The notes beneath the pieces were generated by a model that did not search any database, was not told the origin of the DNA, and worked only from the letters and a program-made list of their open reading frames with translations. A stretch of DNA of 64,000 nt from Alteriqipengyuania_B sp035481675. Lineage in GTDB: Bacteria; Pseudomonadota; Alphaproteobacteria; Sphingomonadales; Sphingomonadaceae. This document shows, one piece after another, positions 19,274 to 27,677 of the stretch. A program made the position numbers and the translations under genes. Numbering within the stretch: position 1 is the first letter of the stretch; the number at the start of each line of letters is the position of its first letter. The stretch spans positions 248,001 to 312,000 of the forward strand of contig NZ_JAYJJW010000002.1 of NCBI RefSeq assembly GCF_035481675.1, read 5' to 3'.

Positions 19274-19968
19274 GCGATCCCCCGTTCGAAGCGCTGCAGG
19301 GCGAAATCGGAATAGGCGGCGCGGGCGACCGTCCAGTCCTGCGCGTCGAGCGAGCGCAGCGCGAACAGGCTGCGTTCCACCCGCTCGGCTATCGCGGAAA
19401 AGGCGCGGCGGGCGGCGTCCGGCAGGCCGGGCAGGCGGGTGATCTCCCGCGCCGTGCTGGACGGATCGAGCCATTCGGGCCGCGCGGCTGCGATATGGCC
19501 CACGCTGCGTTGCAAGAGCAGGTGCACCGCCTCGTCATACCGGCCTTCGCCGGCGAGCCGGTCGGCATCTTCCAGCAGGGCGACCGCCTGCGCGCGGTCG
19601 GGCGTCCATTCGGCCGCTTCCTCGTCCTCGCGCGGGGCGCGCGGCGCGCGAAGCTCGAACATGCGCACGATGACGAAGACGAGCGCTGCGGCCCCCGCCG
19701 CAATGAGCACCCACTTCATCACCGGCCAGCTCGCCCCGAAGAAGTCGGCGACCGAAGCAACCATCCGGCCGAGGAATTCCTGCAGCTTCAAAAGCCAATC
19801 GGGCGGGGGACTGGGCGGCTCGACCGCGACGGGGGCGTACTGGATCGCCTCGTCGGCGCGCACCGCCTCGTAGTCGCGCATGAATGCGCTACCGGCCTCG
19901 CCTGCCGCCTGCTGCCCCCGACCCGTCGTCACGAGGGAAGTGGTGACAGCTATCGCCGCTATTCTCAA
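19270..19968 (-). CDS. DUF4129-like membrane protein of the MoxR operon
   Basis: A protein of about 232 residues if started at TTG 19968, which gives a short signal-like N terminus (RIAAIAVTTSLVTT). An ATG further in at 19881 (MRDYEAV) is an alternative, and no strong ribosome binding site marks either. One clear membrane helix (VMKWVLIAAGAAALVFVIV) precedes a C-terminal helical domain with EGRYDEAVHLLLQRSV and SALAERVERSLFA-like content, as in DUF4129 proteins next to MoxR. It starts about 20 bp after the pheA stop and overlaps the DUF4350 gene. Confidence 0.72.
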   Translation of the reverse strand: MRIAAIAVTTSLVTTGRGQQAAGEAGSAFMRDYEAVRADEAIQYAPVAVEPPSPPPDWLLKLQEFLGRMVASVADFFGASWPVMKWVLIAAGAAALVFVIVRMFELRAPRAPREDEEAAEWTPDRAQAVALLEDADRLAGEGRYDEAVHLLLQRSVGHIAAARPEWLDPSSTAREITRLPGLPDAARRAFSAIAERVERSLFALRSLDAQDWTVARAAYSDFALQRFERGIA

Positions 19969-19988
19969 GCGCGGATGGGTCGCCGGGC

Positions 19989-20882
19989 CTAGCCGCGTTC
20001 GCGCGCGATCGGATAGGTGCCGAGGATGCGCAATTCGCGGCAATGGAAAGCGAGTTCTTCCATCGCGCGGTCGACCGCCGGATCGCCCGGTCCGCCGATG
20101 ATGTCGGCATAGAATGTGGAGGCAGAAAAGCTCGCCCCCTGCTGGTAGCTTTCCAGCTTCGTCATGTTGACGCCGTTGGTCGCAAACCCGCCCATCGCCT
20201 TGTAGAGCGCGGCGGGCACGTTCTTCACCGTGAAGATGAAGGTGGTCATCACATCGCGTTCCTCGATTGCGGCGGGATCGCGCGGTTCGCGCGCCAGGAC
20301 GACGAAGCGGGTCGTGTTGTCGCGCGCGTCCTCGACATGCTCCTCGATCACCTTGAGTCCATAGAGCTCGGCCGTCATCGCAGGGGCCAGGGCGGCGATG
20401 TCGGGATCGCCGCGCTCGGCCACATAAGCCGCGGCCCCGGCGGTATCGGCATGGCTCAGCCCGGTGATGCCCTTCGCGCGGAGGTATGCACGCGACTGGC
20501 CGATAGCCTGTGGGTGGCTATAGGCGATCTTGAATGGCCCGTCCGACATCGCCACCAGCGCGTGGCTGATCGCCATGAAATGCTCGTCCACGATGGCAAG
20601 GCCGCTTTCGGGCAGCAGGAAATGGATGTCGGCGACGCGGCCGTTGTGGCTGTTCTCGATCGGGATCATCGCTGCGCCGGCGCGCCCGTCCTTCACCGCT
20701 TCCAGCGCATCGGCAAAGCCCGGGCAGGGCAGGGCGAGCGCGTCGGGTGCATATTCCATGATCGCGCGATGCGAATTGGCGCCGGGCGCGCCCTGGAAGG
20801 CGATCGCGGCGGCGGGATCGCTGCGCGCGGCATCGCGCATCTGTTCGACCATGGCGGCGGCGGGGGCAGGGAAAGCGTCCAT
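19989..20882 (-). CDS. pheA: Prephenate dehydratase
   Basis: A 297-residue stand-alone prephenate dehydratase, which forms phenylpyruvate for phenylalanine synthesis. Visible features are IAFQGAPGANSHRA, the IPIENSHNGRV substrate motif, and DNTTRFVVLAR with the catalytic TRF triplet. A C-terminal ACT domain follows, with FIFTVKNVPAALYKAMGGFA and NMTKLESYQ as the phenylalanine-binding signature, so feedback inhibition by Phe is expected. It heads the minus-strand MoxR operon and is divergent from a cytochrome c gene, an arrangement I associate with sphingomonads. Confidence 0.96.
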   Translation of the reverse strand: MDAFPAPAAAMVEQMRDAARSDPAAAIAFQGAPGANSHRAIMEYAPDALALPCPGFADALEAVKDGRAGAAMIPIENSHNGRVADIHFLLPESGLAIVDEHFMAISHALVAMSDGPFKIAYSHPQAIGQSRAYLRAKGITGLSHADTAGAAAYVAERGDPDIAALAPAMTAELYGLKVIEEHVEDARDNTTRFVVLAREPRDPAAIEERDVMTTFIFTVKNVPAALYKAMGGFATNGVNMTKLESYQQGASFSASTFYADIIGGPGDPAVDRAMEELAFHCRELRILGTYPIARERG

Positions 20883-21024
20883 TCCCGCGGCTTAGGGACA
20901 TGCGCGGGGCCGGACAAGCGCGCAGCGAAAACCGCTGCCCATGGCCGGATACCCCCCTTGCGAAGCGCACCCCATCGCTCTAAGTCGCGCGCAACCGAAA
21001 TTCTCCCCGAGCATTGGGATTCTC

Positions 21025-21699
21025 ATGGACGACCGTTTCAACACCATCGCCGGCTGGACCCTGTTCGCAGGTGTCGTAGCCATGGGCACCGCCTACATCA
21101 GCCAGAAGATCTACCATGGCGACGAGGCTGAAATGCCGGAAAATCCCGGCTTCTTCGTCGAAGGTGCGGAAGGCGGCGAAGGCGGCAGCGAAATGTCGGT
21201 CGCGGAAGCACTCAACCTGGAAGGCGTAAGCGCCAGCGCCGGTGAAGCGCTGTTTTCGAAGTGCAGCGCCTGCCACTCCATCGCGCAAGGCGGCCCGAAC
21301 GGTATCGGTCCGAACCTTTGGGGCGTGATGGGCCAACCCATCGGCAAGCATGTCGCCGGCTTCGCCTATTCCAGCGCGCTCGCGGAAAAGGGCGGCGTCT
21401 GGGACTGGGAAAACATGGACGCCTGGCTCAAGAGCCCGCGCGCCTTTGCCAACGGTACGAAGATGAGCTTCGCCGGTCTTTCCAGCATCGAAGACCGCGC
21501 ATCGATCTCGCTGTACCTCAATTCCATGGGTTCCAGCCTGGCGGTGCCTGAATTCGTCCCCGAAGCGGACGATGCGGCAGAAGGTGAAGAGGGTGCCGAA
21601 GGCGCCGAGGCGGCCGAGGATACCGGGATCGCCGAAGGCGTGGCGGGCGACGAAATCGCCGACGATGCCGAGCAGGAAGTCGAAAACGACGCCATCTGA
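21025..21699 (+). CDS. Membrane-anchored class I cytochrome c with acidic C-terminal tail
   Basis: A 224-residue protein; ATG 21025 was chosen because it starts a short N terminus followed by an uncleaved-type membrane helix (TLFAGVVAMGTAYI). The heme c site is CSACH at residues 80-84, and the distal Met lies in GTKMSFAG. The overall pattern fits cytochrome c552/CycM, which carries electrons from the bc1 complex to a terminal oxidase on the periplasmic face. After residue 178 comes a tail of about 45 residues, almost all Glu, Asp, Ala and Gly, probably disordered. Confidence 0.9.
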   Translation: MDDRFNTIAGWTLFAGVVAMGTAYISQKIYHGDEAEMPENPGFFVEGAEGGEGGSEMSVAEALNLEGVSASAGEALFSKCSACHSIAQGGPNGIGPNLWGVMGQPIGKHVAGFAYSSALAEKGGVWDWENMDAWLKSPRAFANGTKMSFAGLSSIEDRASISLYLNSMGSSLAVPEFVPEADDAAEGEEGAEGAEAAEDTGIAEGVAGDEIADDAEQEVENDAI

Positions 21700-21744
21700 C
21701 CTGACGGTTTGATTTCGCGGGCTTGACGCTCGCGCGGGGCCGCG

Positions 21745-22410
21745 TCAGTCGCGGCCCTTGAACCCTTTCGCCACCACGTACCACTCGGACGAGCCCTTGC
21801 GGCTGGCCGGCGGCTTGGCGTGTTTCACGCTGGTGAAATTGGCCTTGAGCAGCTTCAGCAGCTCGTTATCGGTGCCGCCAGCAAGCACCTTGGCCACGAA
21901 GGCGCCGCCCGGCTCCAGCGTCTGAACCGCGAAATCGACCGCCGTCTCGACCAGGCCCATGGTGCGCAAATGGTCGGTCTGCTTGTGGCCTACCGTGTTG
22001 GCCGCCATGTCGGACAGGACAAGGTCCGGCGGCCCGTCGAGCGCCTCGGTCAGCGCATCGGGCGCGGCATCGTCCATGAAATCCATCTGCAGGATCGTCA
22101 CCCCCTCGATGGGCTCGACTTCGAGGAGGTCGATGCCGACGATGCCCGCCTTGGGACGCTTCTTGCGCACCACCTGCGCCCAGCCGCCCGGCGCGATGCC
22201 GAGGTCGACCACGCGGCTGGCGTTCTGCAGCAGCCCGAATTTCTCGTCGAGCTCGATCAGCTTGTAGGCCGCCCGGCTGCGATAGCGGTCGGCCTTGGCC
22301 TGCTTCACGTAGGGGTCGTTGAGTTGACGTTCCAGCCAGCGGATCTGGCTGGCGGTGCGCCCGCGTCCGGTCTTGATCCGCTTGTCCGTATCCTTGCCGC
22401 TGCGCGCCAT
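21745..22410 (-). CDS. rlmE: 23S rRNA (uridine-2'-O)-methyltransferase RlmE/FtsJ
   Basis: A 221-residue RrmJ-type methyltransferase, which methylates U2552 in the A loop of 23S rRNA. It shows the basic N-terminal RSRAAYKLIELDEKF, the SAM-binding VVDLGIAPGGWAQV, the catalytic Asp-containing LVLSDMAANTVGH, and the Lys of FVAKVLAGG. Length is slightly above the 209 residues of E. coli. Its ATG overlaps the stop of the upstream ppx/gppA gene by one base (TGATG), so the two are probably translated together. Confidence 0.96.
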   Translation of the reverse strand: MARSGKDTDKRIKTGRGRTASQIRWLERQLNDPYVKQAKADRYRSRAAYKLIELDEKFGLLQNASRVVDLGIAPGGWAQVVRKKRPKAGIVGIDLLEVEPIEGVTILQMDFMDDAAPDALTEALDGPPDLVLSDMAANTVGHKQTDHLRTMGLVETAVDFAVQTLEPGGAFVAKVLAGGTDNELLKLLKANFTSVKHAKPPASRKGSSEWYVVAKGFKGRD

Positions 22411-23648
22411 CAGAAGCCCCTCTGCCGGGCGGCGAGCAGTTCGGCGCGGGCGACATCGCCTTCGTGGTCGGCGGCCATCAGGCTGCGCAGGATGCCTTCG
22501 CGGATGCCGCGGTCGGCCACGCCCAGCCGGCTGGCGGGCCACAGGTCGAGGATGGTTTCCAGGATCGCGCAGCCGGCCACCACCAGTTCCGCCCGGTCGT
22601 GGCCGATGCAGGGCAAGAGCTCGCGCTCGCTGCGCTTCATCGCGGCAAGGCCGCTGGCGACATCGCGCATCGCGCTGCTCGGCATGATCAGCCCGTCCAC
22701 AGCCTTGCGGTCGTATTGGGGCAGCTCCAGGTGGACCGAGGCGAGGGTCGTCACCGTGCCGCTGGTGCCGAGCAGGCGCATGTCGGCGCATTGGTGGGGC
22801 CGCACGCGCTCCTCGAATTCGGCGAAACTGTCGCGCACCAGGCCGCGCATCTTGCGGTAGCGCGCGGCGCGCTTCACATCGTCGTCGATCTGTCCGCGCC
22901 CGGCGGTGTCGGTCAGCGAGACGACGCCCCACGGCACGCTTTGCCAGTCGATGATGCGCGGCACGGGGCCGCCCGGTTCGATCAGCACCAGCTCGGTCGA
23001 GCCGCCGCCGATATCGAAGATCATTGCCGGGCCGACGCCGTCTTCCAGCAGGATATGGCAGCCAAGCACGGCCAGCCGCGCTTCCTCCTCGGCGGAGATG
23101 ATGTCGAGCGCGATGCCGGTCTCGTCCTTCACCCGCTGGATGAATTCCTCGCCGTTCTCGGCCCTGCGGCAGGCCTCGGTCGCGACCGAGCGGGCAAGGT
23201 GGACGTCGCGCTTGCGCAGCTTGTCGGAACAGATTTTCAGCGCCTCGACCGCGCGGTCCATCGATGCGTCGGACAGCCGGCCGGTATGCGCCAGGTCCTC
23301 GCCGAGGCGGACCACGCGGCTGAAGGCATCGATGACGACGAAATTGGGGCCGGAAGGCCGCGCGATGAGCAGGCGGCAGTTGTTGGTGCCGAGGTCGATC
23401 GCGGCATAGCTCTGGCGATAGGAGCGGTGCGGCGGGCGGCGCCAGCTTTCCGCGCGTGGCGCCTCGGCAGGGGCGCTGCCATTGCCCGGATGCGGCCGCT
23501 TGCCGCGGGATCCTGTCGGGGGTCCGGAGCCCTTGGAACCGCGGCTTTTCGCTGCCGGCTTGCCCTGGTCCCGCCTGCGTCCGGGAGAGGGGTGTTCCTG
23601 TGCGGCGCGGGGCCGCTGCTCCGGCGGGTCGCTGTCCGCCATACGCAT
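22410..23648 (-). CDS. Ppx/GppA exopolyphosphatase-family protein with basic N-terminal extension
   Basis: A 412-residue protein. The sugar kinase/actin-like phosphatase core starts at about residue 80 with YAAIDLGTNNCRLLIA, followed by VATEACRRAENGEEFI and the phosphate-binding FDIGGGSTELVLI. This short form (one ASKHA unit) is common in alphaproteobacteria and hydrolyses polyphosphate or pppGpp. Residues 1-78 are a Pro/Arg/Gly/Lys-rich low-complexity extension not needed for the fold. A start at the second Met (MADSDPP) is equally possible. Confidence 0.9.
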   Translation of the reverse strand: MRMADSDPPEQRPRAAQEHPSPGRRRDQGKPAAKSRGSKGSGPPTGSRGKRPHPGNGSAPAEAPRAESWRRPPHRSYRQSYAAIDLGTNNCRLLIARPSGPNFVVIDAFSRVVRLGEDLAHTGRLSDASMDRAVEALKICSDKLRKRDVHLARSVATEACRRAENGEEFIQRVKDETGIALDIISAEEEARLAVLGCHILLEDGVGPAMIFDIGGGSTELVLIEPGGPVPRIIDWQSVPWGVVSLTDTAGRGQIDDDVKRAARYRKMRGLVRDSFAEFEERVRPHQCADMRLLGTSGTVTTLASVHLELPQYDRKAVDGLIMPSSAMRDVASGLAAMKRSERELLPCIGHDRAELVVAGCAILETILDLWPASRLGVADRGIREGILRSLMAADHEGDVARAELLAARQRGF

Positions 23649-23779
23649 TGTCTTTCTTTCTGCCCGCCGGTCCGAAGGGGCCGCACGGTGACCTGTGGGC
23701 GATGCTACAGACCAAGCCCCCTTCCGGCAAGTGCAGCGCTTGACGAACAGGTTTCGCGACCCTAAACGCGCGCCTCCAT

Positions 23780-23853
23780 TGCCCCGTCGTCTAATGGCAA
23801 GACTACGGACTCTGACTCCGTCAATCGAGGTTCGAATCCTCGCGGGGCATCCA
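23780..23853 (+). tRNA. tRNA-Gln (anticodon CTG)
   Basis: A 74-nt cloverleaf with encoded CCA. The acceptor stem is TGCCCCG with CGGGGCA, the D stem GTCT/AGAC, the anticodon stem ACGGA/TCCGT around loop CTCTGAC (anticodon CTG), and the T arm CGAGG-TTCGAAT-CCTCG. CTG reads CAG glutamine codons, the preferred Gln codon in a GC-rich genome. Confidence 0.95.
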
Positions 23854-23961
23854 GCCTTCCCGATCCTTTACCCCTGTGCCCGCGCGTGATTCCGCGCGGA
23901 ACGTCTCGACGTGCCTGCGCCGGCTTCCTATCTCGAGGCGGCAACGAGAATGGAGAGCGAT

Positions 23962-24291
23962 ATGGACGTGAAGCAGCTGAACGAAAACCTGGCCGTCACC
24001 GGACAGGTGCGGCCGGAAGATATCGAGGCGGTCAAGGCGGCGGGGTTCCGTTCGCTCGTCTGCAACCGACCAGACGGCGAGGAAGCGGACCAGCCGGAAT
24101 GGAGCGAGGTCGCCGCAGCCGCCGAAGACGCCGGGCTGGAAACGCGGTTCATCCCAATCGCCTCGGCCGACGATATCGCTGCCAGCAAGGACGAATTCGC
24201 CACCGCTCTGGAGGAAATGCCCGGCCCGGTGCTCGCCTTCTGCCGCACCGGCAACCGTTCGGGAATGGTCTACCAGGCAAGCCAGGGCTGA
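23962..24291 (+). CDS. TIGR01244/DUF442 beta-lactamase hydrolase-like phosphatase
   Basis: A 109-residue protein starting at ATG 23962, which has a GGAGAG ribosome binding site six bases upstream; starts at 23950 or 23911 are possible. The domain begins with KQLNENLAVTGQVRPEDIEAV and carries the cysteine phosphatase-like loop FCRTGNRSGMVY near the C terminus. This family is related to dual-specificity phosphatases, and homologues are fused to persulfide dioxygenase or beta-lactamase-fold domains. Function is unproven, possibly in sulfide handling. It lies just after tRNA-Gln. Confidence 0.85.
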   Translation: MDVKQLNENLAVTGQVRPEDIEAVKAAGFRSLVCNRPDGEEADQPEWSEVAAAAEDAGLETRFIPIASADDIAASKDEFATALEEMPGPVLAFCRTGNRSGMVYQASQG

Positions 24292-24331
24292 GCCGCTTGG
24301 CATTCCCGCCTCGCGCGGATAGGGCGGCGCG

Positions 24332-25204
24332 ATGACCAGCGAACGCGACCTTTCCGACCGTAAGTTCTATCCCGCCGACCAGGAGGCGAAGTTCTCCACC
24401 GAGCAGGCCGACACGCCGCAGACGCGGCATCCGGCCTACAAGCTGGCATTCCAGGACAAGGAATTCCTGCTGCGGGACGAGCTGCGCCCTGTGCGGTTCC
24501 AGCTCGAGCTGCTGAAGCCCGAAATGCTGCTGGACGAGGCCGGCGTCGGCTCCACGCTGGTGATGTACGGTTCCGCCCGCATCCCGCCGCCCGAAAGCGT
24601 GGAAGAGGTTGAGGAGCAGGCCGCCAAGCTGCCGGAAGACGAGGCCCGCGTCCTGCGCAACCTCGCCAAGAAAGCGAAGTATTACGGCGAGGCGCGCAAG
24701 CTGGCCCGCATGGTCAGCGAAAAGTCGATCGTCGAGGACGGCAAGCGCCAGTTCGTCGTCTGCTCCGGCGGCGGTCCGTCGATCATGGAAGCCGCCAACC
24801 GGGGCGCAAGCGATGCGGGCGCGGAAAGCGTCGGCCTCAACATCGTGCTGCCGCACGAACAGGCGCCCAATCCCTATGTGACGCCCTACCTTTCGCTGAA
24901 TTTCCACTATTTCGCCCTGCGCAAGATGCACTTCCTGCTGCGCGCCAAGGCCGTGGCGGTGTTCCCCGGCGGTTTCGGCACGTTCGACGAGTTCTTCGAG
25001 CTGCTGACGCTGATCCAGACCGGCAAGATGAAGAAAATGCCGATCCTGCTTTTCGGCAAGGATTTCTGGACCCGTGTGGTCGATTTCGAAGCCATCGCCG
25101 ACGAAGGGACGATCAGCCACAAGGACCTGGAGCTGTTCCAGTGGTGCGAAACGGCGGACGAGGCGTGGGCCGCGATCGCCGAATTCTACGACCTCGACCG
25201 CTAG
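24332..25204 (+). CDS. LOG-family protein (TIGR00730-like nucleotide phosphoribohydrolase fold)
   Basis: A 290-residue Rossmann-fold protein. The LOG signature appears as VVCSGGGPSIMEAANRGA and PGGFGTFDEFFE, the PGGxGTxxE motif used by cytokinin-activating phosphoribohydrolases. The N-terminal 80 residues and the insertion KLARMVSE... make it longer than the plant-like 190-residue LOG type, as in the long bacterial class often called lysine decarboxylase-like. Likely a cytoplasmic nucleotide 5'-monophosphate hydrolase; the physiological substrate is unknown. Confidence 0.87.
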   Translation: MTSERDLSDRKFYPADQEAKFSTEQADTPQTRHPAYKLAFQDKEFLLRDELRPVRFQLELLKPEMLLDEAGVGSTLVMYGSARIPPPESVEEVEEQAAKLPEDEARVLRNLAKKAKYYGEARKLARMVSEKSIVEDGKRQFVVCSGGGPSIMEAANRGASDAGAESVGLNIVLPHEQAPNPYVTPYLSLNFHYFALRKMHFLLRAKAVAVFPGGFGTFDEFFELLTLIQTGKMKKMPILLFGKDFWTRVVDFEAIADEGTISHKDLELFQWCETADEAWAAIAEFYDLDR

Positions 25205-25206
25205 GG

Positions 25207-26022
25207 TCAGTCCAGCGAGCGCACCGCCTGGTGGCCCAGCGGACCGTGGCCCGCGCCGAAGCCGGGCGCGTTCCGGATCGCCGCGCGCACGAACTTGCGC
25301 GCCAGCCGGACCGCGTGTTCCATCGGCACACCGTGACCCAGCAGCGTGGCGATGGCGCTGGACAGGGTGCACCCCGTGCCGTGCGTGTGTTCGGTCTCGA
25401 TCCGTGCGTCGTCGAATTCGGCCCAGCGCCCCTCGACCGGCACGAAAAGGTCCTCGATCCGCTCGCCCTCGCCGTGGCCGCCCTTGGTGAGGACGGAGCA
25501 TCCGGTGGTGCCGACCAAGAGGCCGCTGGCGGTGTGGATCGATTCGCGATCCGATAGTTCGGTGTTCATCAGCCTGGCGAGTTCGGGCAGGTTCGGCGTC
25601 AGCAGGCTTGCGATGGGAAACAGGTGTTCGCGCATGGCCGCGACCGTCTCCTCCGCCGCCAGCTGGGCGCCGCTGGTGGCGACCATGACGGGGTCGAGCA
25701 CGATGGGCAGCCCGGTTCCGCGCAGGCGCCCGGCGACGGCTTCGACCACTTGCGGCGAGCCCAGCATGCCGATCTTTACCGCATCGGCCCCGATATCCGA
25801 CAGGCAGCTGTCGATCTGCGCGGCGACGAAATCGGCGGAAACCGGCTCCACGCCCAACACGCCGACGCTGTTTTGCGCTGTCAGCGCGGTAATCGCGGTC
25901 ATCGCATAGCCGCCCAGCACGGTGACGGTCTTGATGTCGGCCTGGATGCCGGCGCCGCCCGAACTGTCGGACCCGGCGATAACCAGGATGCGCGGCGGCG
26001 TCTTCGCGGGCGCTTCGCTCAC
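25207..26022 (-). CDS. thiD: Hydroxymethylpyrimidine kinase/phosphomethylpyrimidine kinase
   Basis: A 271-residue ribokinase-fold kinase that phosphorylates HMP and HMP-P for thiamine synthesis. It shows the opening ILVIAGSDSSGGAGIQADIKT, the VLDPVMVATSGA segment and the C-terminal anion hole and catalytic Asp in THGTGCTLSSAIA. The start is GTG 26022, overlapping the upstream DUF1272 gene stop as GTGA. It closes a coupled trio glmM > DUF1272 > thiD. Confidence 0.95.
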   Translation of the reverse strand: MSEAPAKTPPRILVIAGSDSSGGAGIQADIKTVTVLGGYAMTAITALTAQNSVGVLGVEPVSADFVAAQIDSCLSDIGADAVKIGMLGSPQVVEAVAGRLRGTGLPIVLDPVMVATSGAQLAAEETVAAMREHLFPIASLLTPNLPELARLMNTELSDRESIHTASGLLVGTTGCSVLTKGGHGEGERIEDLFVPVEGRWAEFDDARIETEHTHGTGCTLSSAIATLLGHGVPMEHAVRLARKFVRAAIRNAPGFGAGHGPLGHQAVRSLD

Positions 26023-26243
26023 AATGCGAACTTCCGCATCGTGGACGCGGGGAACTTTGCCTGCAGTGCTTTGCTGCGGGTCGGCCGGTCGAGCAATTCG
26101 CCGCCGCAATTGGGGCAGGCTTCGTCCAGCGCATCGGCGCATGGCGCGCAGAACGTGCATTCGAAGCTGCAGATGAACGCGCCGCCGACCTCGGCCGGCA
26201 GGTCCGCGCCGCAGCGCTCGCAATCGGGCCGCATTTCCAGCAT
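26019..26243 (-). CDS. DUF1272 small cysteine-rich zinc-binding protein
   Basis: A 74-residue protein with cysteine pairs arranged as C8-x2-C11, C25-x3-C29-x2-C32-x2-C35 and C43-x2-C46, a treble-clef or double zinc ribbon pattern. The sequence MLEMRPDCERCGADLP and CTFCAPCADALD is diagnostic for DUF1272. It is sandwiched between glmM (TGATG overlap) and thiD (GTGA overlap), so it is translated as part of that operon. Function unknown. Confidence 0.9.
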   Translation of the reverse strand: MLEMRPDCERCGADLPAEVGGAFICSFECTFCAPCADALDEACPNCGGELLDRPTRSKALQAKFPASTMRKFAL

Positions 26244-27580
26244 CAGGCGGCGGCCTTCACCGCGGCGCAGATCGAATCGACGACCCGCTCCACCTGGCCC
26301 GCATCGTCGCCTTCCGCCATCACGCGGATAAGCGGTTCGGTGCCCGACTTGCGGATGACCAGCCGGCCGCCGCTGCCAAGATCGCTCTCGCCATCGGCGA
26401 TGGCCTGTTTCACTGCCGCCGCGTCCAGCGGATCGCCGCCATCGTAGCGGACGTTCTTGAGGAGCTGCGGCACCGGATCGAACAGGTGCAGCATCTCGCT
26501 TGCCGGCTTGCCGGTGCGGACCATGGCGCTCAGCACCTGCAACGCGGCCACGGTGCCGTCGCCGGTGGTGGCGAAGTCCGACAGGATCATGTGGCCCGAC
26601 TGTTCGCCGCCCACATTGTAGCCGCCCTTGCGCATGGCGGAGAGGACGTGGCGGTCGCCGACCTTGGTGCGCACGAGCTCCAGTCCTTCGCCCTGGAGGA
26701 AGCGTTCCAGGCCGAGGTTGCTCATCACCGTGGCGACAACGCCGCCGCCTTTCAGCCGCCCGCGCGTGGCCCAGCGGCTGCCGATCAGCGCCATGATCTG
26801 GTCGCCGTCCACCGTCTCGCCCTTCTCGTCGATCACGATAAGCCGGTCTGCGTCGCCATCGAGCGCGATGCCGATGTCCGCGCCTTCCGCCAGCACCCGG
26901 GCCTTGATCGCATCGAGCGAGGTGGAGCCGACCCCGTCGTTGATGTTGAGGCCGTTGGGCGCGGTGCCCATGGCGATCGTCTCCGCACCCAGTTCCCAGA
27001 TGGCCGAGGGTGCGACTTGGTAGGCAGCACCATGCGCGCAATCGACCACCACTTTCAGCCCGTCGAGCCGCACGTCGTCCGCCACCGACTGCTTCACCGC
27101 GTGGATATAGCGGCCGCGCGCATCCTCGATCCGGCGGGCGCGGCCGATGGAATCGCCGTCCGCATGGTCGGGGGCGGCGTCCATCAGCGCCTCGATCGCT
27201 TCCTCGTCCTCGTCCGACAGTTTGTATCCGTCCGGCCCGAACAGCTTGATACCGTTGTCGTGAAACGGATTGTGGCTGGCCGAGATCATCACCCCGATGT
27301 CGGCGCGCATCTCCCGCGTGAGCAAGGCGACGGCGGGAGTGGGCAGCGGCCCGGTCTGGATCACGTCCATGCCCACGCTGGTGAAGCCCGCGACCAGCGC
27401 GTTTTCCATCATGTAGCCCGACAGGCGCGTGTCCTTGCCGATCACCACGCGGTGGCGGTGGTCGCCGCGCAGGAAGTGTGCGCCGGCGGCCTGGCCCACC
27501 TTCATCGCCAACGCGGCGTCGAGCACCTTGCCGCCCGCCAGCCCGCGAATCCCGTCCGTGCCGAAATACTTGCGGCCCAT
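26243..27580 (-). CDS. glmM: Phosphoglucosamine mutase
   Basis: A 445-residue alpha-D-phosphohexomutase, exactly the usual GlmM length. It converts glucosamine-6-phosphate to glucosamine-1-phosphate for UDP-GlcNAc, and so for peptidoglycan and LPS. The N terminus MGRKYFGTDGIRG, the phosphoserine loop MISASHNPF with Ser102, the metal loop ALDGDADR and the phosphate-binding RKSGTEPLIRVM are all present. The frame is open far upstream, but ATG 27580 has a GAGGGAGA ribosome binding site. Confidence 0.97.
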   Translation of the reverse strand: MGRKYFGTDGIRGLAGGKVLDAALAMKVGQAAGAHFLRGDHRHRVVIGKDTRLSGYMMENALVAGFTSVGMDVIQTGPLPTPAVALLTREMRADIGVMISASHNPFHDNGIKLFGPDGYKLSDEDEEAIEALMDAAPDHADGDSIGRARRIEDARGRYIHAVKQSVADDVRLDGLKVVVDCAHGAAYQVAPSAIWELGAETIAMGTAPNGLNINDGVGSTSLDAIKARVLAEGADIGIALDGDADRLIVIDEKGETVDGDQIMALIGSRWATRGRLKGGGVVATVMSNLGLERFLQGEGLELVRTKVGDRHVLSAMRKGGYNVGGEQSGHMILSDFATTGDGTVAALQVLSAMVRTGKPASEMLHLFDPVPQLLKNVRYDGGDPLDAAAVKQAIADGESDLGSGGRLVIRKSGTEPLIRVMAEGDDAGQVERVVDSICAAVKAAA

Positions 27581-27677
27581 GTCCTGCCGTCTCCCTCGAA
27601 AGTCTTGTCGCTGCGGTGAAATCACCGGTGGATGCGGCGTTGCCATGCCGTCCCTTGCCGCTAATGTCACGCCCGCC

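Noticed and set aside
19881..19968. TTG 19968 as a confident DUF4129 start
   Set aside because: No ribosome binding site supports it over ATG 19881, so it is only listed as tentative in the feature entry.
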